Assembly (NCBI GenBank): GCA_008729055.1
Contig: SDUX01000008.1
Span: forward strand, 2,852,001 to 2,916,000
Origin: Pyropia haitanensis
Lineage: Eukaryota > Rhodophyta > Bangiophyceae > Bangiales > Bangiaceae
Direction of reading: 5' to 3'
DNA length: 64,000 nt
The translations under genes were made by a program, and so were the position numbers. Positions 22,212 through 33,211 of the stretch are shown one piece after another. Position 1 is the stretch's first letter, and each line of letters opens with the position of its first letter. The notes below the pieces were generated by a model. It saw only the letters and a list, made by a program, of their open reading frames with translations, ran no database searches and was not told where the DNA came from.

Positions 22212-23477
22212 TCACTTCTTGAGCGCCTCAAAGAACGGCCGCAGCGCCGCGCCCGTCGCCTCGATATCCGCCGTCGTCACGCCCGAAAACGCAAACCGCA
22301 CGTACCGCTGGCGCTCCCCCTCGAGGGGCGTCCCAAAGTGCGCGCGCGTGCAAAAGCTGACGCCCGTGCCCTTGAGCACCGCCCGCCGAAAGTCCTCGAG
22401 GCTGTCCGTGCCGACCAGCGCCATCGCGGCGGTCACGTTGACCATCATGTAAAAGGTGGCCTTGGGGATGAGTGGCACAAAGCCGGGCACCGTGGACAGC
22501 TCCTTGGCCAGCAGGTCCCGCCGCACCTCCAGCTCCGCCACCATGTTCTTGGTAAACGCCTTGGCGTCGGGGTGGGTCAGCGCGGTGACGCCCGCCTTTT
22601 GGATAAAGTGGGTGGTGCACGCCTCGTCGTTGGTGTTGATCTTGGTCACCGCATCCACAATCGCCTGCGGGCCCAGCACCGCGCCCAGCCGCCAGCCCGT
22701 CATGGCAAACGACTTGGAGTAGGTGTACGCACAGACGGTGCGGTCGGCCATGCCGGGCAGCGACGAGATGTGCACAAAGTCCGACTTGTTAAAGTCGCTA
22801 AACGTGATCTGGTAGTACGGGTCGTCCGACATGACAAACAGGTCGTGCTTGACCGCAAACGCCGCGAGCGCCTCCATCTCTGCGCGCGTGTGCGCGACGC
22901 CGACGGGGTTCTGGAAGTTGTTGACGATGATGGCCTTGGTCTTGGGCGTCACCAGCTTCTCCAGCGCCTCAATGTCCAGCGTCCAGCCGCCCTCCTTGGT
23001 CTCTGTATACTCGTAAGGGGTGGCGGTGAGGTTGAGGAACTTGGCCATGGACTCGTAGATGGGGTAGCCCGGCGACGGGAAGAGCACCTCCTCCCCCTCA
23101 TTGACGCACACCATGAGGAACTTGCCAATGGCGGGCTTGCCGCCCGACTGCACGCTCACATTCTCGGGGCCAAACGAGAGGCCAAACGTCTCGTTGTAGT
23201 GATCAGCGAGGGCCTTGCGGAGCTCGGGGATGCCCGCCGCCGCGCAGTAGCCCGTGTGGCCCGCGTCGAGCGCGTCCTTGCACGACTGCACGACGCAGGC
23301 GGGGGTGGAAAAGTTCAGGTCCCCAATGTGGAAGGGCAGCACCTTGGCGCCCGACGCCTTGAGCTCGCCCGCCTCCAGCGCCACCACGTACGCCGTCTCG
23401 GTGCCGAGGCGTGCAAGGCGGGTGGCCAGCGCAGGGCGCGACGGGCCGTCGCCGCCGCTGCCAGTCCCGCGACCCAT
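22212..23477 (-). CDS. Class I PLP-dependent aminotransferase (aspartate-aminotransferase-like)
   Basis: This is a fold-type I aminotransferase that moves an amino group between an amino acid and a 2-oxo acid using pyridoxal phosphate; the substrate cannot be read from sequence. It has 421 residues, the usual family length, intact and without introns. Visible family features are GYCAAAGIPELRKA, the PGYPIYES segment, NNFQNPVG (cofactor ring Asn), SDDPYYQITF (Asp/Tyr pair) and the PLP lysine in YSKSFAMTGWRLG at residue 255, then an Arg-containing C-terminal segment RYVRFAFS that should bind substrate carboxylate. The start is the ATG at 23477 in a good context. About 18 residues precede conserved sequence and look neither like a signal nor like a long transit peptide, so a cytosolic location is likely. 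The product clearly exceeds its GC-rich surroundings in sequence complexity. Confidence 0.93.
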   Translation of the reverse strand: MGRGTGSGGDGPSRPALATRLARLGTETAYVVALEAGELKASGAKVLPFHIGDLNFSTPACVVQSCKDALDAGHTGYCAAAGIPELRKALADHYNETFGLSFGPENVSVQSGGKPAIGKFLMVCVNEGEEVLFPSPGYPIYESMAKFLNLTATPYEYTETKEGGWTLDIEALEKLVTPKTKAIIVNNFQNPVGVAHTRAEMEALAAFAVKHDLFVMSDDPYYQITFSDFNKSDFVHISSLPGMADRTVCAYTYSKSFAMTGWRLGAVLGPQAIVDAVTKINTNDEACTTHFIQKAGVTALTHPDAKAFTKNMVAELEVRRDLLAKELSTVPGFVPLIPKATFYMMVNVTAAMALVGTDSLEDFRRAVLKGTGVSFCTRAHFGTPLEGERQRYVRFAFSGVTTADIEATGAALRPFFEALKK

Positions 23478-23911
23478 AGTAGCACGGAAGAGGGAGGGGG
23501 GGGGGAATGGGGATGAGCGGGCACGGCGAGGTGGAGGCGGAAGGCTACGGTGAGGAGGGGCGGCAGCAGGGATAGCGGACGATGGCGTGGACGAAACCGC
23601 GTGGGGAGGGCGCGCGGATGTCAGCGGGTGCTGCAGTCCCGGCTGTACAAGACGCGGGGGGGGGGACAAGGGCCAAGAGCAAGGGGGAACCCGAGTGCGG
23701 GAGAGGGGATGCGACTCCGCCTTGCACGCACTAACACCCCCTGCACGCACACGCGGGACCGGGCCGCTTTTTTGCACCGGTGCCGTCTCGGAGGATCGCA
23801 GAAGCTGGCGGCCATGGCACTGCGTGTGCCGGTCCACCTCGCTGGAACCACCCCCAGGATCGGTACGGGCGGCCAGATCTCGTCTGGCATGGATGTTGAG
23901 CGCGACGGTCC

Positions 23912-23988
23912 ACCAATGGGCGTGCACGCGCTAGCCCGTGCCGCCACAGTCGGAGGACCACACGTTGAGCCGCGCGACGCCCATTGGT
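23912..23988. promoter_or_regulatory. Inverted pair of CCAAT boxes upstream of the aminotransferase
   Basis: ACCAATGGGCGT at 23912-23923 is repeated as its exact complement at 23977-23988, giving 12-base perfect arms with a 53-base spacer. Each arm holds a CCAAT box, the site bound by NF-Y in many eukaryotes. It lies 435-511 bases upstream of the aminotransferase start. Confidence 0.5.
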
Positions 23989-23989
23989 C

Positions 23990-25764
23990 AGTAAAGAAAG
24001 GGCATTGGAAGACCGACGGAACCGCAGAAAGCAGATTCGGCCCATTGAGTCATGGACGAAATTGGTTTTCAACGAAAAATGTATCTTGCACAGCGGATGA
24101 ACCGCCGGGCCGGGGTTTGCCAGGGACCACTCCCGACGACCGAGCTGGCCGACGCCCGCCTCGCCGGCCCACGCCACTGTGCGTCTCTCCCTACCGCATG
24201 GCATGCTTCCCTGTTTTAAACGTGTGCGACCGCGGTGATGAGCGAAAGGCCAGGGCAGGCTTGGCCGCTGCCGCGCTTGCGATGCCGCCACGGCCTGTTG
24301 CGTCCGCGTCGTGCCGAGTTTGGCGTCGTCAGAGGCCGGTGCGCCCGCTTGGTTGGTTGCCAATCGCGACGACAAGGTCGCCCAGTGGCCACATCCATGG
24401 AAACAGTAGCAGCAGTGGTAGCAGTGGCAGCTGCGGCCACATCGTCGTGGGGAACCACGGCTGCGTGCAGGTCCCTGCAGAGTCCCCTGCCCCGTGTGGG
24501 GCCTGGCGGAAACGCGGTCATACAGCTACCTGGCCACGGCCGCGTCGACGGTGGCGTTTATGGGAACGGTTCGCGACGGCAGCGGTGGCAGCCGCTGCTG
24601 TCGTCGCGGTTGACATTGCCCAGCGCCGCCCGTCGATGGCGCTCTTTGCGCGCCTACCGGCCCCAGCGCACGTCAACCAGCGGAAGCTTCCGCGACTGGC
24701 CGTCCCATGGGACGGAGACACCGAGGGGAGCACAGCTATGCCGCTGCGGCAGACAGAGATTCCCCCCTGCGGACGGGCGGGAGCCATACGACGGACGCCG
24801 GCGTGGTGGCGGCTCCACCGACATAGTCAAAGGGCACACGCGAGTTGCCGACGCACCCGCCTGACCCGTCACCGCCACCCCGCGCGCCGCCGCGGCGGCC
24901 GCGCCGACGGCGGTGGCACCGGCGGTGGCGCGGCCGCACCGCCGCCAACAGGCGAGTTGACCGCGCGCGCCCGCGGCGGCCGCACCATCCCATACACTCG
25001 CTGCCGCGCTACCGCCGCTCGGCCGCCGCGGGTGGCCCAGACCAGCGGCGGTATGGTGGGAGGCGCGGCGGCATGACGGCGGGCTGACGCACGAGAGAGA
25101 CGCGCCATCATGGGGAGGACAAATCTTGGCACACCGCGTGCTACTTGTCCACCTCTCGCCGAATGCTGAATGTACTTGTCGTCGCACCGCCACACGTGGT
25201 GCGCCACCAGCCGGATCCACAGACGTGTCCTCGCCACGTGGGCGTACCCATACCCACGTCTTCTTTTTTTGGCGCGCACGCGGCTCGCGCCGCATCGTGC
25301 GCCCGCCGCCCGCCCGCCTGGCCGCCCATCCCCCCCCCCCCCCCCCCCCCCCCACCGTGGTCACCCCGCCCGCCTCGCCGGCGTGCACCGCCGCGGCCGC
25401 CACAGGGCGCGACGGCGACCATCCGCGTCCCCGTCTGCTCTTGGCGTCGCTCCTCGCCCGCCACCACCGTCACGGTCGGCACCCGCTGCTTCCGCCTGCG
25501 GCCGCGGCGGCCGTCGTCGGCGCCGGCCGGCCGGGCTGGTCGCCCGCCGCCGGCTGCGCGCCCGGCCGCCCCCACGTCTCGGGGATCTATCCGTCGGCGC
25601 TGCGGCGGACGCTCGCGCCCACCCCGGCGCCTCCCGCTCTTCCCGCTTTGCTTTCCGCGTCCCCTCCCCCCCCCCCCCCCCCCCCCCCGCCCCCCCACCC
25701 TCCGCCTCTTCCTCGTGCTCCTCAGTCGCCGCCCCCCCCCCCCCCCCCCCCTCCCACCCCCACG
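23990..25764. other. Intergenic region between divergent genes
   Basis: This is the shared upstream region of the aminotransferase (minus) and the bromodomain protein (plus). It carries long open frames on both strands without domains. Poly-C tracts (25331-25353, about 25670-25690, 25734-25752) precede the plus-strand start and could belong to its 5' leader. Confidence 0.5.
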
Positions 25765-25956
25765 ATGGCGACGGAGGATGTCTCCCAGCGGCTGTCCTCC
25801 CTCCAAGACGAGGAGGCCGCGATCCTCCGCGAGCTCCGCGCGATGGACTCGGCCGCGACGGGCGAAGCGTCCGCCGCGTCCGTCCCCGTCGGCGTCCACG
25901 CGGCGGCGGCGCCGGCGGCGGCGGCCGCGACGCGCCGTGGTGGGGGGGGGGGGGGG

Positions 25957-26001
<45 letters not shown>

Positions 26002-27044
26002 CGGGCGGCCGACGCGGCGGACCCGCTCGTGGCGCTCAACGCGCTGCTCGGGGAGTGTGAGAAGGAGGTGCGGGCGGCCAAGGGCTACGTCGCCGCGGGC
26101 GTGGAGCCCATCAAGATTGTGCGCGTGCCGCGGGGGGCGACGCCGCCCAAGCGCGCGACGTTCCTGTCGGTACGTTTGCTGGCAAGGGGGGGGGGGGGGG
26201 GGCGGGGGGGGGTGGGGCGGGGCTGGAGGGGGGGGGGGGGGAGGGAGTGGGGGGGTCGCGTGGGTGGGTGGGTGCCAGGCTGGTTGGACAGGTGTGGTGT
26301 GGGCCAAGGTGGCAGGTTGGATGCGTTGGTGCGAGAAAGTGAGGTGTGCCGGCCTGGGGGGCTGGGGGGGGGCGCAGGGGGGAGGCACGACACGCGCGAC
26401 GCGGGTTGGAAGGAGGGGTGGCCTGGCCTGCCGGGCAGGGCGCGTTGGCGCGGTGCGTCGAGGCGCGCGGGGCGCCGGCGGACGGCCGCGCGGTTCTGTT
26501 GGCGGTGCGCCTGGAGGTGGGGGTGGCCGCAGCCGCCGGCGGTGGCGCCGCACAGCAGCCCACGCTGACCCGCCCCGCTCGCCGCTCCCTTTTTTTTGTG
26601 TCTGTCCATGTGCGCTCCCCCCCCCGCTGGCGACCCCGTCGGCGCGCCCCCCCCCCCCCCTCCCCCCGATGGCGCCCGCAGCACCCCAAAAACACGGGCG
26701 TGGACTTTACCGTCCCCGTCGCGCTCCCCGAGTACGCCGCGATGATTGCCAACCCCGTGACGCTCAACGACATCCGCGACCGCACGCGGGCGGCGGCGTA
26801 CCCCTCCGCCGCCGCCTACCTCGACGACATGCGCGCGCTCGCCGCCAACACCGCCGCGTTCAACACCGCCGCGGACGTGGCGTGGGTGGTGCAGCACGCG
26901 GCGCTGCTGCTCGAGGCGGCCGAGGACGCGGTCGCCCACCGGCGGCCGGCACTCGACGCGGCCGCCGCCGCGGTGGCGGCGGCGGGCGCCGCCGCGGTGC
27001 CGCGGCCGGCGGGGGGCGGGCGAGCGGGGGGCTCCCGCCGCCGC

Positions 27045-27092
<48 letters not shown>

Positions 27093-27924
27093 GCGGCCAC
27101 GCCGCGGCGGGGGGGGGGGGCGCCGGCCGTGGCGGCGCCGGGGGGGGGGTGGGGGAGCCAAGCGCAAGCGCGGCGCCGCGGCCGGTCCCGAGCCCGACGC
27201 GGCCGCCGCCGCCGACGCGTACCCTGCCGTCGGGGAGGACATCCAGGTCGTGTGGGTGGGCGACGGCGCGTGGTACCGGGCGCGCGTGCTGGCGCGCGGC
27301 GCGGGGGCGGCGGCGGAGATCAAGTACACCGAGGACAACTCGACCGAGTGGGTGGACCTCGGGCGCTCCAAGTGGCGCCGCGTTGGGGGGGGGGGGGGGG
27401 GGGCGCGCCGCGCCGGCCAAGCGCCGCGCCGCGGCGGCCGGGGGGGTCGCCGCCCTGGGGGGGGGGGGGGGGGGGGGGGGGATGGGCACGACAGCCGCCG
27501 CCGGGGGGGGGGCGGCCGCCGCGGACGCGCGGCGGCGGCGGAGCGGCGGCTCGCTCAGCGCCACCGACGGGGCCACGTCGGGCCTGCCCCCGGCGGGCGC
27601 CGCCGCCGCTGCGGCGGCGGCCGCCGCGGCCGCGGCGGCGGCCGCCGCCGCGCCACCCGCCGCGCCGCCCACCGGCGGCGTCACGCCCGCCGACCTCTCC
27701 GCCCTCCGCGCCGAGTTGCTATCCCGCGTCGACGACGCGGAGCGGGCGGTGCTCGCCGAGGTGCGCTACGCGTCTGGCCGCCTCGAGGCGGCGGTCGACC
27801 GTGCCGCCGCGGCGGCCGCGTCGGCCGACGCGGTCGCCGCGCTGGCACGCCACGTCACCGCCGCCGCCGCGTCGACGGCGGCGGCGGTGGGCGCGCTGCG
27901 GGCGGCGGTGGCGGCGGCGGCGGC

Positions 27925-27956
<32 letters not shown>

Positions 27957-29239
27957 GCGCGCCGCTGTCGCCGCTGCCGCTGTCACTGGCGGTGGCGGAG
28001 GGGGAGGCGGGGGGGGGCATGGGCGGCGGCGACGACGGCGGCGGTGGTGATGGCGGCGGCGGTGGGGGTGCCGCGGCGGCTGGGGGGGGCGCAACGGGCG
28101 GCAGCCAGCGGGGGCACCCGCGGCGGCGGCGTCGGCGGCGGCGGCGGCGGCCACGTCGCTGCGGATGCTGCCGCCCAAGACGCCCGCCTACCCGTACATC
28201 CCCGCTGTGTCGGTAGGGGACACCCCGCGGCCTGGCGCCGCGGCGGGTGCGGCGCGGAGCTTGGCGGTGGGTGCGGATGCGGCCGCCAAAGAGGTGGGCG
28301 AGGGGGACCCGATGGACGTGGACGGAGGCGGGGGGGCGGCCGCTGACGCGGCCGCCGTCGACGCGGCGGCCAACGCCACGGCCGGCGGGCGGTCGGCGGC
28401 ACCAGCGGGCGGCCGTCGGGCGGCCGACGGCGGCTCCCCGCCGAGGCGGCGTGCCGCCGACCGCGACGGCGGCTCGGCATCGGACGCGACGGCCGACGGC
28501 GGGCGGCGGCGGCGGCCGCCGCCGACGCGCGGCGGCGGCGGCCGCCGCCGGTCGACGGCGTCGCCCACGCCGTCGGCCGACGGCGCGGATGACAGCGGCA
28601 GCGACAGCAGCGGCAGTGACGGCAGCGGCAGCGGCGGCAGCGGCGGTCGCGGCGGCCGCGGCGGCCGCGGCGGCCGCGGCGGCGGCGGCGGCCGCGCCAC
28701 GCCGGGCACGCCCCGCACGCCGCCATCGTCACCGTCGGCGTCGGACGCGTCGGCGCCGCCGCGGGCGGGCGGCGCGACGCGCGGCTCGGCGTCGCCGCCG
28801 CCGTCGCGGGCTGTGGCAGCGGCGGGGGCCCCATCGCGGGAGCCGTCCCCGCCGTCCCCGCCGGGCGCGACGGGCGCGACGGGCGCGACGGGCGCGACGG
28901 GCGCGACGGGCGCGACCGGCGCGACGGGTGGTGCGGGTGGCGCGGGGAATGGCGGCGCCACGGCGCCCGCCGCCGTCGACGCGGCCGCCGTGGAGCGTGA
29001 CGGCGGCGGCGCCGGCGGCGCGGCAGACGGTAGGGGCAGGCGCGGCGGCGGCGGCGGCGGCGGGAGCGCCGCGTCGGCCGAGCCGGCGGCGGGCCGTGGC
29101 GCCGGCGCGGGGGCGGCCGCGGGCTCGCCGCCGCCGGCCGCCGCCAAACGGGGGCCGTCGGCCGACGGCGGCCGCGGGGGCGCGTCGCCGCCGGCAGCAG
29201 CGGCGGCGGTGCCCCAGCGGCCCTCCCCCCCGCCTCGGT

Positions 29240-29285
<46 letters not shown>

Positions 29286-29413
29286 AGCGGCCGCTGGTGC
29301 ACCCCGCTCGCGTTCCCCGTCGGCCGCCCCGCCGGGGCCGGCCGACGCAGACGGCCGGCGGGCGAGCCCGGGCGGTCCGCCGGGGGATGGGCGTGCCAGC
29401 CGCGGGCACAGCC

Positions 29414-29444
<31 letters not shown>

Positions 29445-30427
29445 CCGGCCGCCGCGGGATCCCTTTGGCGGCGGCGGCGGTGGCCGCGGCGCCACCCCGT
29501 CCGAGCGCTCCCGCCCCAGCCCCGCCGTCGACGACGCGGTCCGCGGCGGCCGACCATCGTCGACGCCCGTCAGGGAGCGCTCCCGTGGCGGTGGCGGCCG
29601 CTCCTCTGACGACGACAGCGGCCGCGGCGGCCGCGACGGCCGCGGCCGGCGGCGGGAGTACCGGGACCCGCCCCCATCCCGCGACCGGGACCGGCGCGAC
29701 CACCGCACGCCGGGCGGCAGCGCGCGCGCGTCGCCCGCCGCGGCGGACCGGGACGGGTGGGAGCGCCGCGGGGGGGGGGGGGGCGCGACCGCCGCGGCAG
29801 CCGCGACAGCCGTGACCGCGACGCGGCGGCCGGCCGCGACAGCCGCGACCGCGACAGCCGCGACCGTGACGGCCGCGACGCGGGGGGGCGCGGCGACCGC
29901 GGCGACCGCGGCGACCGCGGCGGCCGGGCCGGCCGCGCGTCGGTCGACAGCCGTGGCGACGGGCGCGACCGGCGGGGCGGCGGCGACGGCCGCGACGGCG
30001 GCCGCGACGGCGGTCGCGACGGCCGCGACGGCCGCGGCCGGCTGGCCGCCCGACGGGGCGACCGGGACAGCCGCGACAGCCGCGACAGCCGCGGCAGCCG
30101 CGGCAGCCGGGAGCCGCGGGAGGTGCCGCCCCGCCGGGAGTGGCGGGACGATGGCGGCCGCGCCGACCGCGACCGCGACGGCCGGGGACGGGGCGGCGGC
30201 GGTGGCGACGGTGGCGGTGGCGGCGGTGGCGGCGGCGCCGGCGGCGGCGGCGGCGGTCGCCCCGGCCGCCGCGACGGCCGCCGCGGCGGCGCCTCCCCCC
30301 CCCGGCCAGTGACGCGGACAGCGACGCGGGCGGCCGCACCGGCAGTGGCAGCGGCAGCGGCAGCAGCGGCAGCAGCAGCAGCGGGAGCAGCGACAGCGCG
30401 CCGGGCGCGGGCGCGATGGAGCCGTGA
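25765..30427 (+). CDS. Bromodomain-Tudor nuclear protein with RS/RGG-rich tail, several apparent frameshifts
   Basis: This is probably a chromatin reader. Exon 1 (25765-26169) has an N-terminal coiled-coil-like segment and a poly-Gly insert. An intron with GT-AG borders (26170-26681) follows and the frame continues. The bromodomain covers DFTVPVALPEYAAMIANPVT to NTAAFN, whose final Asn is the acetyl-lysine contact, at residues of about 140-215. A Tudor/Agenet-like module follows (DIQVVWVGDGAWYRARVL, then IKYTEDNSTEWVDL, 27239-27366). Then come an Ala-rich helical segment (27690-27930), PPKTPAYPYIPAVSVGD (28173-28221), seven Gly-Ala-Thr repeats, RGG and RS/RD repeats and an acidic Ser-rich end stopping at 30427. 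The coding frame shifts at G or C runs (about 27100-27150, 27384-27402, 28010-28115, 29770-29783, 30292-30303), so the full-length protein of roughly 1380 residues is inferred. The opposite-strand frame at 28188-30785 lacks such features. Confidence 0.75.
28863..28928 (+). repeat. 9-bp minisatellite coding Gly-Ala-Thr repeats
   Basis: Seven tandem copies of GGCGCGACG lie inside the bromodomain-protein gene and encode consecutive Gly-Ala-Thr triplets, with only one substitution. The near identity suggests recent expansion and probable copy-number variation. Confidence 0.85.
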
Positions 30428-33211
30428 GCGTCGTCCCGGTGCGGCTGCTGGTCTTTGGGGGGGGGGGGGAGGAAGGCTGGGGGGTGTTGGGTGGGGGGGA
30501 CGGCGGGCGGGCGGGGGAGGGGGCACAGGCGGGGGGGAGACGGGGGGCGAGGGGAGATGGGTCGGACGCTTGAACGTTCGAACGACCCCGCTCGCAGAGG
30601 CTGTTCCTCACTTTTCCACCGACCTCGTGTCCGTTCGATGGCAAGCAAGAGTAGAGGGTTTTGGCAGCGCCCCACTGTTTAGACTGAAGGGCGGACGTCT
30701 GACTCGACTCCAGCCCTTCTGTCGCCTCACCGATGAAAAGGATGCCGAGCTCACTGTGATGGTGGGAACCCGCTTGGGAACGCACGTCTTCTTCTTTAAT
30801 GTTGAGTTATGCCTCTGGGAGCGTGCTTGTCCTTGTCCGTCCGATCCCGCGAGGCTATACGGCATTGACTCCTGCCTGCCAGACGCGGGTGTGTCAGCTG
30901 GAACAGCTGGTAGACAGTCAAGGGTCAGGCCTGCCAGTGGACTCGCTAGGATCCCGAGCGACCGCCTGGCCGGCGTTGGAGGCGTGGGAGGATGCCAGCG
31001 CCCCCCCAACGAGGAGAAACGGCGTGCCACCGCGGAGGTAGGCAGGTGTATAGAAAACACGAGAAGAGAGCAGGGAAAGAGAAGAGAAGAAGCGGCCGGA
31101 AGGGGCGGCCAAATGCTCCTCGCTGGGAAGGTGGTGGGCGGGGCTCGAGGGCAAACGAACCAGCCAGCGAGTGCACTGTGTGCCTCTTCCACTTCATACG
31201 AGCATTCGCGAAGACAGAGCACTGCCCGCGGGCGGTCCACCATCCGCGGATCATCCGCCAGTGAACACCCGTGGAGAAGACGCCTGCGGGCTCATCGCAG
31301 TCTGGGGCAACGACGGCCATCAGATCGAACATGAAGTGAGGTTTCGACGGTCTGAGCGGGTGTGAAGGTCGTTCCGCCTATGTGCTTTCCGCCCTACCAC
31401 CACACTGTTGCTCCAACAGCAGGAACGGGCTGCGACGGACGGCGCCGCGCGTGCGTGCTGCGCAGCGGCAGACGCGGAGGTGCGCCGCACGCACAGCGAG
31501 GTGGGGAGCTTTCATGTATGATGATCCAGAGACCTCACCCAGCGGGGGCTGGTCGCCGCCGCGGTCGCGTCGGCGTCCGAGACTCAACTTGGCGCCCCCC
31601 TCCCGCCCCCGATGTTCCTGGCGGGGGGGTGGAGGCGGGTCACAAGACCCCATTTGCTAGCTGGATGGTGGAAGGATGCCTTCCACGCAGCGAGGCCATG
31701 GGTGGACGGGCTCCTCTTCCAGTGGCGCTCGAGGCAGCCGTGACGCACGTGCTGCCTCCCTGGGACCGTGGTGGTCGCGGCGGCTGCCGTGGTGTGGGGT
31801 TCTCGACGACGGGGAGGGACACTCCGCGTCCGCTGGCTCCCTGGCTGTGACCGTCCCAGCAGACTCGGCCGTGCGGATCGGCTGGTGAAATCACCCGGGC
31901 TGTCGGCCACCTCTCCCCTCTTGCGCTGGAAAGGTGCCCCTCCGGTGGGAGGTCCACGTCTCGCCGCCGGTCCATCCGCCTCGCCGGCCCGCAGGACAAA
32001 GTGCGCTGGCTCGCTGTCCTTGCTGGACTCATGCGCAGCGCACGCCCCCCGTTTGCGAGAGAGTACCCCTCGCGACAGGCCCCGGCCAGGTTGTACCTAG
32101 CTAGATTTGCGGCATGGACGTTTGTCGACCGTGGGGGGTGGCCGGGCTGTACACCCGGCGTCCCGGCGCGGGTCAGCCATCCTCGCAGCCGACAATCCCT
32201 GCGCGTCCTGACGGAAGGGCTGTGGTGAGCAGACCAGGGAATTGGACACGGTTGGCTCGCAACAAATCTTGACATGGACTGTATCACGGTCGGCCATTGG
32301 TTGTTGGCGATGAGATCGTGTCACTCCACCTACACAGAGTGGTGTATCGGACCGTCGCAATGTGTCAGCATGGACGGCAAATCCGGTCCCGTCGCCAAGT
32401 GCGTCGCGGTTTGTCCTCTGTCATACACGAAGGCCTTGCACTGATGGGCGTTCTCGATGCGTCTCGCGAGTGACAATACACGGGTGCGCGCTGGTGGGCT
32501 TATGCAAGGACAGAGAGATCGTCGGCACGGTGTCAAGCCCGGGCCGCTCCCGCCAGACTTGACTCCGACGGTCCGATCCCTGCAATGCGGTGTCATGGGC
32601 AAATCGCTGGCCCGCACCACACGCGTGTCGGCCGCCACCGCGGCAGACTCGAGGATGGGAGGCGACGCGTTGGCGGGCAGGCGTGGTCCACCCAGCCGCC
32701 CGAGTGGCGGCGCCTCAGCGAGCCGCGGCACCGCGGTGGCCCCCAAACACAGCACCCACCCTGTGAGATGTGCTGGCCGTTGGCAAGGTAACCAAACGGA
32801 CGACCACGCCAGACCGTCGCTCGCAGCGACCGGCTGCTTTTTGTTGCGCACCCGTCCGTGGTAGCTCGGAACTACGGACGCACAGCGCCTCGCCCGTCCG
32901 CGGGGAAGCTGAAGCCACACTATACCCGGCGGCCACCCTTGCCAGCTTCACTCAACCGCTGCCCGTGGGCCCCCGTGGTCGTCCGCCGCAACACCGCTCG
33001 GAGGACAACTGGTCGTCAGGCCGCCCCCACCACCGTCGTCGGCTGCGCACTTGTGAGCAAGCCGCCGCAGGAGCGGACGCGACCAAACACGTGTGCAGCG
33101 CCGCCCTTTTCCCGTGGACCCCCTGCCGTCCTTCCCATCTGTCCCGCCTGCCCACCCAACCTTTTCGTGCTACACCCCTGCTGCCCGCCCCGTCCGACCC
33201 ACTCACCACCC
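30428..33211. other. Intergenic region, no gene recognised
   Basis: 2.8 kb of moderate GC lies between the bromodomain gene and the MFS-like gene. Open frames are short and overlap on both strands, without motifs or convincing splice sites. A CCATTGG word (CCAAT on the minus strand) occurs at 32294-32300. A small or rapidly evolving gene could be missed here. Confidence 0.45.

Noticed and set aside
22011..23516. 501-codon plus-strand frame opposite the aminotransferase
   Set aside because: It is the shadow of a clearly conserved minus-strand enzyme.
28188..30785. 865-codon minus-strand frame opposite the bromodomain gene tail
   Set aside because: It translates to Ala/Pro runs, while the plus strand gives RS/RD repeats, an acidic tail and continuity with the bromodomain part.
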